Positions 39,642 to 46,617 of a DNA stretch of 64,000 nt are shown here, in pieces. The stretch is from Arthrobacter sp. StoSoilB20 (GTDB lineage: Bacteria > Actinomycetota > Actinomycetes > Actinomycetales > Micrococcaceae). The notes beneath the pieces are model-generated. The model searched no databases. It was not told the DNA's origin and saw only the letters and a program-made list of their open reading frames with translations. Every line of letters starts with the position of its first letter. Within the stretch, counting starts at the first letter, position 1. The translations under genes and the position numbers were made by a program. Where the stretch lies: positions 2,046,001 to 2,110,000 of the forward strand of contig NZ_AP024651.1 in NCBI RefSeq assembly GCF_019977295.1. The letters are read 5' to 3'.

Positions 39642-40654
39642 TCCAGATTGTGGTCGCAGCTCTGATTTGGCTACTCGTCATCTGTCTCCTCCCTGGAATC
39701 AGGAGACGGCGCGATCATAGCGTGCTGACGGCCGCAGTCACGATTTCAGTCTCACTGACGCTCAACGTCGATCAGCTCTACTTGGGCATTGATTCTGTCT
39801 TGGGCGGTCGCAACCTCGTGGACCTGTTGGCCAACATATCTATGGTCGTGGGCATCTACTTTCTCTCGAGAGCTATCCTCCGGGCGGCGACGCCGGATGA
39901 GACAGTCGGGAAACGAGACCGGGCAACTCTAATTCCCTTGGCCGTGGTGATCATGGGTCTCGCAGCCAGCTTCAGGGCCATCGTCACTCAGGGCAGTTCT
40001 ACTCGGTTCATGATGGATTACGGTGATCAGTGGCCCGCTGCCATCTACTCAGCGATCCAGTTCGTTTACATCGGTTATGTGGTTAGCGCTACCGGTGTTA
40101 CATGTTTTCGATTTCGCGGAGATATGTTGAGACCCTATTTCCGCACTGCATTTACGTTCATTGGGGTTGGCTGTAGCTTCGCCGTTCTTCTCGTATTGCT
40201 TGTGCTGGTCATGGACGTTCTGCATTTGCAAGGACGCCTGGACACTATGCGTGCGGTCTCGCCTATTTATGATGCGGCGGTCGTTGCCGCCATGGCCTTT
40301 CTGTGCGTAGGTCTGGCGATCCCGCCTGTGGCGCGTCGAGTTCTGCGGCATAGGGAATCTGCGACCGAAGAGGAGTTACTCAGGGGCCTCACGAAAATCT
40401 GGGAAAAGACAACAAAGAAGCGGCAAGACGTTCGGCTCGTGCGGGACACCGATGTCATCAGCCCTCAGGATCGGGCGCAACGGCTCCATAGAATGCTTGT
40501 TGAAGTACAGGATGCTCTACTAGTCGAGCCCGGTTTAGGCAGTTCCTTGGACATCCACGACCTCAATGTCATGAACGCTGCTGAGAATTATCTTGCGGGA
40601 CCTTTCGTGCGCAAAGATGCAGTTCGTCGACGAAAGGGGGAGCAGGCGATATGA
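39638..40654 (+). CDS. Seven-helix membrane protein, MAB_1171c-like
   Basis: The 338-residue protein has seven hydrophobic helices (about 3-21, 29-52, 58-82, 91-112, 125-150, 160-188, 200-225) and a hydrophilic C-terminal domain of about 110 residues with RRKGEQAI at its end. The layout and sequence feel match the actinobacterial family named MAB_1171c putative transporter, which is often next to small helix-turn-helix and ImmA-type genes. No transport motif is visible, so a sensor role is equally possible. It overlaps both neighbours by four bases (ATGA), which points to tightly matched synthesis with the peptidase and the regulator. Confidence 0.72.
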   Translation: MIQIVVAALIWLLVICLLPGIRRRRDHSVLTAAVTISVSLTLNVDQLYLGIDSVLGGRNLVDLLANISMVVGIYFLSRAILRAATPDETVGKRDRATLIPLAVVIMGLAASFRAIVTQGSSTRFMMDYGDQWPAAIYSAIQFVYIGYVVSATGVTCFRFRGDMLRPYFRTAFTFIGVGCSFAVLLVLLVLVMDVLHLQGRLDTMRAVSPIYDAAVVAAMAFLCVGLAIPPVARRVLRHRESATEEELLRGLTKIWEKTTKKRQDVRLVRDTDVISPQDRAQRLHRMLVEVQDALLVEPGLGSSLDIHDLNVMNAAENYLAGPFVRKDAVRRRKGEQAI

Positions 40655-41109
40655 CGGATGATGCCAGTTCCTCCGAAACCCCTCAGGCCCGATTGGCGCG
40701 AAAGCTCAACCTTCTCCTTGACCTCTATGAGGCCGAGGGGTCGGAGGCGTTGACTTACCCCGAGATCAATCGGCACATGAGTCAACGCGGAACGCCACTT
40801 TCCCGCTCGCGGTGGGCCTACATGCGAAGCGGTGATAGTTCGCTGGCGACCGATCCCATGCTGCTCCGTAACCTTGCAGAGTTCTTCGGCGTAGACCGTG
40901 ACTACCTCCTCGATGATGCTGGTGAGATACCAGGGCTCGTAGAGTCTCAGCTGGAACTTCTCCGTTCCCTGCGTGAGTCACGCGTGCGAAACTTCGCCGC
41001 TCGTCAGTTGGAGGGGATCTCATCGGAAACCCTGGTAAGGCTCCGCCAGGTGATTGACGAACGCAAGAGGGCTCAGGGGGTGGACGATGCCGACAGTAAC
41101 CGGTCGTAG
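40651..41109 (+). CDS. EspR-like helix-turn-helix regulator (copy 1)
   Basis: The 152-residue protein has the domain plan of M. tuberculosis EspR: ARKLNLLLDLYEAEG, a helix-turn-helix region with YPEINRHMSQRGTPLSRSRWAYMRSGDS, then LRNLAEFFGVDRDYLLDD and a C-terminal dimer helix pair VESQLELLRSLRESRVRNFAARQLEGISSETL. EspR is a nucleoid-type regulator binding as a dimer of dimers. The gene overlaps the membrane-protein gene (ATGA) and runs 23 bases into the hydrolase gene. A paralogue lies at 42743. It may be the target of the metallopeptidase. Confidence 0.85.
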   Translation: MTDDASSSETPQARLARKLNLLLDLYEAEGSEALTYPEINRHMSQRGTPLSRSRWAYMRSGDSSLATDPMLLRNLAEFFGVDRDYLLDDAGEIPGLVESQLELLRSLRESRVRNFAARQLEGISSETLVRLRQVIDERKRAQGVDDADSNRS

Positions 41110-42304
41110 GGCTCTAGGGGTCGGAGTTCTTGCTGCATCCGGGACTCTGTTTGCAGGCGTCGCCGGTGCAGCATACTTCGCTCGTCAGGTTGTAGTCCCG
41201 AAATACAGTCGTCGTGAGGATTTGGATGTTCGGGCGGTGCACACCACTGGAGACGGATCTCTGGAAATCGAACTTCCCGCTACGGAACAAACGAGAGCGC
41301 CGGGACGATATAGCTTTTGGTATGAGCAGGGGACAGGCCACGCATGCCTAGGACCGGTCGTCAAGTCCCACCCCGACCGAAGGACAGTAACCCGGACGGT
41401 TGAGCGAGTGGACTCTGGGGACCTCAAACAAGCTACGGCCGGTATCTGGAGCGGGTACGTTTACTCGAAACCGGAGCAACTTGGTCTGCCGTACCGAGAC
41501 GTTGCGATTCCAGTCGACAACGGTGTCGCCCCAGCGTGGAGGTTCGATCCGCCCGCCGGTGTCGAAGCATCCGGTGTCTGGGCCATCCACATCCACGGAA
41601 TGGGCGGCCGGAGGGCCGGCACTCTCAGAGGCATACCAGTCGCAAGACGTCTGAGGCTGACGTCGCTGGTAGTCTCGTTGCGCAACGACGGCGACGCCCC
41701 GCCGTCTTACGATGGCCGCTACCGTCTCGGCCAGACAGAGTGGCGCGACGTCGAGGCTGGCATCAACTACGCCGTTTCCAATGGCGCTGAACGCCTTGTC
41801 CTTTTCGGATGGTCACTGGGCGCTTCCATCGCCCTTCAAGCAGCGGCCCAGTCGCCGAATTCCTCGCGAGTAGCCGGGATGGTTCTCGACGCGCCAGTCT
41901 TCGACTGGCGAACGACCCTGGCAGCGAACGCCAAGGCGGCCGGACTTCCTCGGCCACTTGTGCACCTGGGCTTCACCATTCTTCGATCCAAGCGCCTCCG
42001 GTGGTTGACCGGCCTTGCTGAACCCATAACTCTCGATTCCCTGGATTGGCTGGCGCGAGCAACTGAACTGGACAAACCGGTCCTCGTACTCCATGGAAAG
42101 AAGGACGACACAACGCCCTTCGAAGTATCGAAGAACGCTGCCAGTCTGAGGCCGGACCTAGTCAGATTGGTGGAGTTTGAATCCGTGGGTCACTCTCTGG
42201 AGTGGAATGTCGACACCGAAAAGTGGGAGCGATCGGTCGAGGAGTGGTTCCACGGTCTCCCGCTGGCTTGCTCTAGTCCTGGACAAGCGGGAGCGCAGGC
42301 GTAG
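41087..42304 (+). CDS. Membrane-anchored alpha/beta hydrolase
   Basis: The 405-residue protein begins with a short basic stretch and a hydrophobic anchor (ALGVGVLAASGTLFAGVAGAAYF), so the catalytic part is probably outside the membrane or on its face. The serine-hydrolase triad is visible: nucleophile Ser in LFGWSLGASIAL, Asp in LHGKKDDTTPF and His in ESVGHSLEW; HIHGMGG supplies the oxyanion region. The substrate is unknown. The ATG at 41087 follows AGGGGG and overlaps the regulator gene by 23 bases. Its end overlaps the opposite-strand winged-helix gene by 32 bases. Confidence 0.85.
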   Translation: MPTVTGRRALGVGVLAASGTLFAGVAGAAYFARQVVVPKYSRREDLDVRAVHTTGDGSLEIELPATEQTRAPGRYSFWYEQGTGHACLGPVVKSHPDRRTVTRTVERVDSGDLKQATAGIWSGYVYSKPEQLGLPYRDVAIPVDNGVAPAWRFDPPAGVEASGVWAIHIHGMGGRRAGTLRGIPVARRLRLTSLVVSLRNDGDAPPSYDGRYRLGQTEWRDVEAGINYAVSNGAERLVLFGWSLGASIALQAAAQSPNSSRVAGMVLDAPVFDWRTTLAANAKAAGLPRPLVHLGFTILRSKRLRWLTGLAEPITLDSLDWLARATELDKPVLVLHGKKDDTTPFEVSKNAASLRPDLVRLVEFESVGHSLEWNVDTEKWERSVEEWFHGLPLACSSPGQAGAQA

Positions 42305-42557
42305 GAGGCATTTGCACGGAGTACTGGGCCGCTAGGTCAATGAGCTGACACTCGACCAATGAGGCGTGAGCGGAGTAACGCTCGTCGGCCAAAGCCTGAA
42401 TGTAGCCAGCCGACTCAAGGACGAGGAGATGACGCCGAACCGTCCTTCGAGAAGCTTGAAGCCCTGATGCCAAGACGCCAGGGGTCGATGGCCCACTTCT
42501 GATGAGGAAGCGAAGGATCTGGCTCCGTGTTCGGTTCATCAAGATGGATGTGGACAT
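42273..42557 (-). CDS. Winged-helix regulator, ArsR-like (copy 1)
   Basis: The 94-residue protein is a single winged-helix domain: RTRSQILRFLIRSGPSTPGVLASGLQASRRTVRRHLLVLESAGYIQAL, followed by a short tail. No metal-binding cysteines are present, so it is not a metal sensor of the classical ArsR type. It is convergent with the hydrolase (32-bp tail overlap) and divergent from the second EspR-like gene, with a perfect inverted repeat at 42590-42613 in the shared promoter region. Confidence 0.78.
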   Translation of the reverse strand: MSTSILMNRTRSQILRFLIRSGPSTPGVLASGLQASRRTVRRHLLVLESAGYIQALADERYSAHASLVECQLIDLAAQYSVQMPPTPALPLVQD

Positions 42558-42589
42558 TCAAAACCACGGCTCAGGTTTGTAAGGGATGC

Positions 42590-42613
42590 TTGCTGTAGAC
42601 GGGTCTACAGCAA
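42590..42613. promoter_or_regulatory. Perfect inverted repeat in a divergent promoter region, candidate operator
   Basis: Perfect 11-bp arms (TTGCTGTAGAC and GTCTACAGCAA) flank a GG centre. It lies 33 bases upstream of the winged-helix gene (minus) and 130 bases upstream of the second EspR-like gene (plus). The inner 18 bases agree with the palindrome at 39030-39057 at 12 of 18 positions, all symmetric. Confidence 0.72.
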
Positions 42614-42742
42614 CACGATACGCCTCATGTACATCGTGGAAAAGATTCAATGTGCAGCTGATTGTCTAGCCTCGGCGCTCGCGGAATACTGAGGGCAACG
42701 CAGCAGCATCTCAAATCGAACGAGGCAGACGAAAGGTGGAGC

Positions 42743-43249
42743 ATGCCGGCGAAAGACGCTAGCCGCAACGGCGAGTTGTCACCACAGGCGACCCTCGCCC
42801 GTCGGCTAAACCTGCTGCTCGACGTCGTTGTGGCCGAGAGGGGTTCGCCCGTCACTTTCAGGGAGATTGAGGCCGGACTCCGAGCTCGAGGAATCAAGAT
42901 CTCCAGGGCCAGGTGGTTCTACATGAAGGACGGGACAGGTCGCCTCGTCAGTGATCCACAGCTGCTTGGCGCTATCTGCGAGATGTTCGACGTCGATCCC
43001 TCGTATTTGCTGAACGGCGTCGAAGGCGACGTTCCCGAACGGATCGACTCGCAGTTGGAGTTTGTGAAGTCTCTGAGGGCAGCCCGGGTGAAGTCATTCG
43101 CTGCTAGGACGCTCGGAGACGTCTCGCCGGAAACGCTTCGCGCAATCTCCGAGTATCTGAACAGAGACATCGACTTGCATCCGAATGGGGAGCGTGCCGC
43201 GACTACTCCTCCAAGACATACCGAAGGTGGGCGTCCAGCAACTCCTTGA
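42743..43249 (+). CDS. EspR-like helix-turn-helix regulator (copy 2)
   Basis: The 168-residue protein is a clear paralogue of the regulator at 40651: LARRLNLLLDVVVAERGSPVTFREIEAGLRARGIKISRARWFYMKDGTG, then EMFDVDPSYLLNG and the dimer region SQLEFVKSLRAARVKSFAARTLGDVSPETLRAI align throughout. A hydrophilic tail rich in Thr, Pro and Arg follows. The ATG at 42743 follows AAAGGTGGAG. Its end overlaps the convergent winged-helix gene at 43203 by 47 bases. Confidence 0.83.
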   Translation: MPAKDASRNGELSPQATLARRLNLLLDVVVAERGSPVTFREIEAGLRARGIKISRARWFYMKDGTGRLVSDPQLLGAICEMFDVDPSYLLNGVEGDVPERIDSQLEFVKSLRAARVKSFAARTLGDVSPETLRAISEYLNRDIDLHPNGERAATTPPRHTEGGRPATP

Positions 43250-43526
43250 TGCGGGCAGGATTCGCTGAGTAGCGAGGAGAGCGGCCGTGGCGCCGTCCGG
43301 CCTCCACATCGACCTCAATGGCGCCGACCTGTTCAAGGGCTATGAGGTGTTTGGCGACGCTGGGTTCGCCGGCGCTGACCGCAGCGACGATGTCCCCTCT
43401 GGATGCAGGACCATTTGCCGTCAGGAACCTCAGAATCTCATTCCTTGATCGGTTCCCGAACGTCGCCACGGCGTCTTCAACGTCAGGCGACCACGCGTCG
43501 TCGTGAGGCTGCGTGATCCGTGGCAT
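43203..43526 (-). CDS. Winged-helix regulator, ArsR-like (copy 2)
   Basis: About 107 residues form a winged-helix fold: FGNRSRNEILRFLTANGPASRGDIVAAVSAGEPSVAKHLIALEQVGAIEVDVEAGRRHGRSPRYS, with a C-terminal helix. It shows the same plan as the regulator at 42273 and the same tail-to-tail contact with an EspR-like or hydrolase gene. No metal ligands are seen. The ATG at 43526 is used; one at 43550 would add eight residues. Its promoter would be in the gap before the sigma-like gene. Confidence 0.76.
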   Translation of the reverse strand: MPRITQPHDDAWSPDVEDAVATFGNRSRNEILRFLTANGPASRGDIVAAVSAGEPSVAKHLIALEQVGAIEVDVEAGRRHGRSPRYSANPARIKELLDAHLRYVLEE

Positions 43527-43572
43527 GGCTCCATTCTTACTGAACAACATGCAAAAAGTAAGAACTGGGATC

Positions 43573-43601
43573 TTGACGATACTTTAATTATCTTCGACAA
43601 T
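43573..43601 (+). promoter_or_regulatory. Sigma-70-like promoter upstream of the sigma-like gene
   Basis: TTGACG (43573-43578), a 17-base A/T-rich spacer and GACAAT (43596-43601) match a housekeeping promoter closely. It would start a transcript near 43608, just before the GTG at 43622. Confidence 0.6.
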
Positions 43602-43708
43602 ATTCTTTAGAAGCTTGTGTTGTGGTCAGTGTCGTCACTGCCACGTTGAGCCGCCACATCTGGTGGCGCTGGAGATATTCGAATCCGTTAGTCGAAGCGG
43701 TGAGAGCC

Positions 43709-44608
43709 ATGAGCCTGGAACACCTGGCGGGCAACGCTGAATTCGTAAATTCAACGCCATCCCCGGTAGATATTTCGCTGCTGAATCCCGTGGCGCCGAC
43801 CCTGACAGTTCCCGTCGACCAGATGATGGCATCGGTAGAAGGCGTGCGTCGCTACGTCGTCTCGCACTTAGGTCGGATCGGCCGCTCGTGCGATGTGGAC
43901 GATGTCATGCAAGACATCAGGATGGCTGTCTGGGACGGGGTGGCACGCGGACACTACCGGCAGATCCCTGGAGTTCCATTTGGGGCATGGGTGCAAGGAG
44001 TAGCGGGAAATGTCTGTGCTGCGCATGTCCGTAAGGAACTCGGCCACAAGACGTTGCCCCTGCTTGTAGATCCCGGCGAGGGGGAGAGCTCGGAATTTCT
44101 GCAGCAGCTAACGGTGCTAGTCGTGTCCCGTGACTACCGCGGTGCTGAGGAGGTCATCGATCAAGAATGGGCGCACATGGTTCTCATGCTGACTCGGGCC
44201 GCTGTGTCAGCTCCGGTATGGCGCCTCGCAGTGGGCAGCCTTACCGAGCCGCGACGATACGCACCACCGTCGCCTCAAGACCGTCGCCGCTGGAACGCGG
44301 TCACCGCGGTTCGGCAGACTGCAAAGACAGTAAGCCAAGCGTTGGATGTAGATCCTGAAGCTGTGCATGACATGCCCGGTTTGTGCCGGCACGCCGTTGG
44401 CTGTCTGCCCAGTCCGCTGCTACGGGGAGTGGCCGAAGCAATCGTTCTGCCCGAACATCACGGCGTCGAACGGCAGGCTGCCATCGCTGCTGTTGCCGAG
44501 GAGTACAACGTCACTGATCGATATGTGGCAGTTCAAATCGGCACGGCCCGTCGGTTGTATCAAACGGCATGGCGAGTCATTCGCAGTTCCATGACTTCGG
44601 CTGTTTGA
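43709..44608 (+). CDS. Sigma-70-family-like protein
   Basis: The product (about 299 residues) has a sigma region 2-like segment: VRRYVVSHLGRIGRSCDVDDVMQDIRMAVWDGVARGHYRQIPGVPFGAWVQGVAGNVCAAHVRK, with the conserved DDVMQDI and the FxxWVxxVAxN pattern of ECF sigma factors. The C-terminal part ends with a helix-turn-helix-like EEYNVTDRYVAVQIGTARRLYQTAWRVIRS. The linker between the two is unusually long (about 130 residues). A GTG at 43622 would add 29 residues and sits well behind the promoter, so the true start is open. It may direct transcription of the transfer genes that follow, which is inference. Confidence 0.7.
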   Translation: MSLEHLAGNAEFVNSTPSPVDISLLNPVAPTLTVPVDQMMASVEGVRRYVVSHLGRIGRSCDVDDVMQDIRMAVWDGVARGHYRQIPGVPFGAWVQGVAGNVCAAHVRKELGHKTLPLLVDPGEGESSEFLQQLTVLVVSRDYRGAEEVIDQEWAHMVLMLTRAAVSAPVWRLAVGSLTEPRRYAPPSPQDRRRWNAVTAVRQTAKTVSQALDVDPEAVHDMPGLCRHAVGCLPSPLLRGVAEAIVLPEHHGVERQAAIAAVAEEYNVTDRYVAVQIGTARRLYQTAWRVIRSSMTSAV

Positions 44609-44657
44609 GTCATGTTGCTCATTGGCGAGGTGAGCATGAACAGGCCAGGAGGAAAAC

Positions 44658-45371
44658 ATGGTTGAATCCCTTTGGCCTGGGCGAAGAACTCGCCGGTGGT
44701 TATTTGGCCTAGCACTGGCGGCCATCTTTGGCGCCTTCATTCTCGTTCTGGTCACACCGCGGGAGTCCCCGTCAACGAGAGGGACCGATCTCCCATCGGC
44801 AGAGTCTCAAACGCGGAAGGCTTCACCGAGCGCTTCACCGACGCCTACGCCGAAACCAACGACATCAGCTCCACTCTCTAAGGTGCCGGCGTCCGTTCCG
44901 CCTGTCACGGTCGATTATCGGGCCCTTGCTTCCGCGACCGCCGTGGCTATCTATAGCTGGGACACCCGAAGTTCGTCCTATTCGGATGTGTACGCCCGAA
45001 TTCGGGGTTGGTGGTTCGTGCTCCCTGACGGATCAAATCCGTTGGCCGTCCTCGTCCAGGAGTTTGAGGCAACGGGCATCAACCCGGGGTCCTTCGCTTC
45101 GCTCGCAGGCCAAGGTGCCTACCGGGTAGCAACGTTCGAATCCATGGCGTGCGACAACGAACTGGTGAAAGTTCGCGAACGTCCAGCTCCGTGGGTGGGG
45201 CTTCATGTCTGCACGGTTCGACTCAAGGTCGTTGATCAGACAGTTAGTAGCAGCAATTCATACACAGCCCCCGTCAGTGTCATGGCTAATTGCCCGCCGG
45301 CAGCGACCGCTCCGCCTGATCGATGCCAAATGGTCGGATTCTATGCCTCGACCAGCCGGATCGTCTACTGA
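44658..45371 (+). CDS. Conjugation-associated single-helix membrane protein
   Basis: The 237-residue protein has a basic N terminus, one membrane helix (about 14-33), a Ser/Thr/Pro-rich linker (SPTPTPKPTTSAP region) and an outside domain of about 150 residues with two or three Cys that could form disulfides. It starts the transfer region with a perfect AGGAGGAAAAC site and overlaps the cell-wall hydrolase gene by one base (TGATG). By position it corresponds to the VirB8/TcpC-like place in Gram-positive transfer systems, but I cannot confirm that fold. Confidence 0.6.
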   Translation: MVESLWPGRRTRRWLFGLALAAIFGAFILVLVTPRESPSTRGTDLPSAESQTRKASPSASPTPTPKPTTSAPLSKVPASVPPVTVDYRALASATAVAIYSWDTRSSSYSDVYARIRGWWFVLPDGSNPLAVLVQEFEATGINPGSFASLAGQGAYRVATFESMACDNELVKVRERPAPWVGLHVCTVRLKVVDQTVSSSNSYTAPVSVMANCPPAATAPPDRCQMVGFYASTSRIVY

Positions 45372-46477
45372 TGCCGTATCCGGCATTGGCGATGGCCATA
45401 GCCAGGCGCCGAACGCTGGTAAGGGCTGCGACCGCCGTCGTTCTCGTGATCGTGCTTTCCCTGGGTGTTGTGGTCAGTACCCTCGCTTTAGTCTTGGCGG
45501 GCGACAAGCCGGAATCATCTGTCGGGTGTGTGTCGAGTAGCGGCACTGTCACACGAAGCGACCTCGAGAACAGTGGATCTCGGCTGGATGGTCAAGCCGT
45601 TGGACTCTCCGCAGGGCAGATTGCTGTGGCGCAGGGGTACATTTCCGTCGGGAAGCAACTTGGCGTTCCTCGGGAGGCGATGGTGATCGCCATAATGATG
45701 TCTCTCCAGGAGTCGACCCTCCGGATGCTCGCCAACGCGAATGTCCCTGCGTCATTTCAGTTTCCTCATGACGGGGTTGGGATTGACCACGACTCAGTAG
45801 GTTCGGCACAGCAGCGGCCAGCGGCTGGATGGGGAACTGTCGCAGAGCTGATGGACCTTTCCTACAATGCGAGGGCATTCTATGGAGGGCCTTCTGGACC
45901 GAATCAAGGTAGTCCTCGAGGCTTGCTGGATGTGCCGGGCTGGTCTGCCATGAGCAAAGGGCAAGCAGCCCAAGCAGTCCAAGTTTCAGCGTTTCCAGAG
46001 CTCTACGCCCGATGGGAACCACGGGCGACCGCGATCGTTGACCTGCTCCAGGGTGTCACCACGGTCCCGACGTGCAGCGCGGTGGAGAGCGGTGGGCCTG
46101 ATCCGGTGTCTGCGGAAGGTTTGTCTCAAATCAGGCAGGACATTCTGCGCTTCACCCAGGCAGGGTTGGGCGGTGCTTACGTCTGGGGTGGAACGGCATT
46201 CAAGGCCTGGGATTGCTCCGGATTCGTGCAGTGGATCTATCGGCAGGTTGGGATCGAATTGCCGCGTGTGGAGCAGTGGCGGGTCGGGCGAATGACGGAC
46301 AGCCCACAGATCGGGGACCTTGTCGTGCAGAACCCACAGGGTCCATATAACTGGGGGCATGTGGGGATCTATGCTGGCGACGGCATGATGTATAGCGCGC
46401 TCAACCCGTCCGCTGGGACATTGCTACATCCGATCGACTGGAACCCCGGAACGGCCTATTTCAATCTACTGTTCTGA
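45371..46477 (+). CDS. Conjugation cell-wall hydrolase, NlpC/P60 (C40) family
   Basis: The 368-residue protein has an N-terminal membrane anchor (about 15-42), a middle region like the lysozyme-type part of Tn916 Orf14 (VPREAMVIAIMMSLQESTLRMLANAN) and a C-terminal NlpC/P60 domain with catalytic Cys in WDCSGFVQWIYRQ and His in NWGHVGIYAGDG. It would open the peptidoglycan for the transfer apparatus. The ATG overlaps the stop of the preceding gene. The domain order lytic enzyme plus P60 is usual for such VirB1-like proteins. Confidence 0.88.
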   Translation: MPYPALAMAIARRRTLVRAATAVVLVIVLSLGVVVSTLALVLAGDKPESSVGCVSSSGTVTRSDLENSGSRLDGQAVGLSAGQIAVAQGYISVGKQLGVPREAMVIAIMMSLQESTLRMLANANVPASFQFPHDGVGIDHDSVGSAQQRPAAGWGTVAELMDLSYNARAFYGGPSGPNQGSPRGLLDVPGWSAMSKGQAAQAVQVSAFPELYARWEPRATAIVDLLQGVTTVPTCSAVESGGPDPVSAEGLSQIRQDILRFTQAGLGGAYVWGGTAFKAWDCSGFVQWIYRQVGIELPRVEQWRVGRMTDSPQIGDLVVQNPQGPYNWGHVGIYAGDGMMYSALNPSAGTLLHPIDWNPGTAYFNLLF

Positions 46478-46617
46478 TCAAGGAATGAATGGCCGGGTCA
46501 CCATCCTGAACCTTGCCGTGTGTAGTCAGAGAGATTTTCGGGAACACAGAGTGGCGCATCCTGAAAAGTACTCCGGTAGGCGATAGTGGAACGAACAACT
46601 AAGCACGGGGGAATTCT

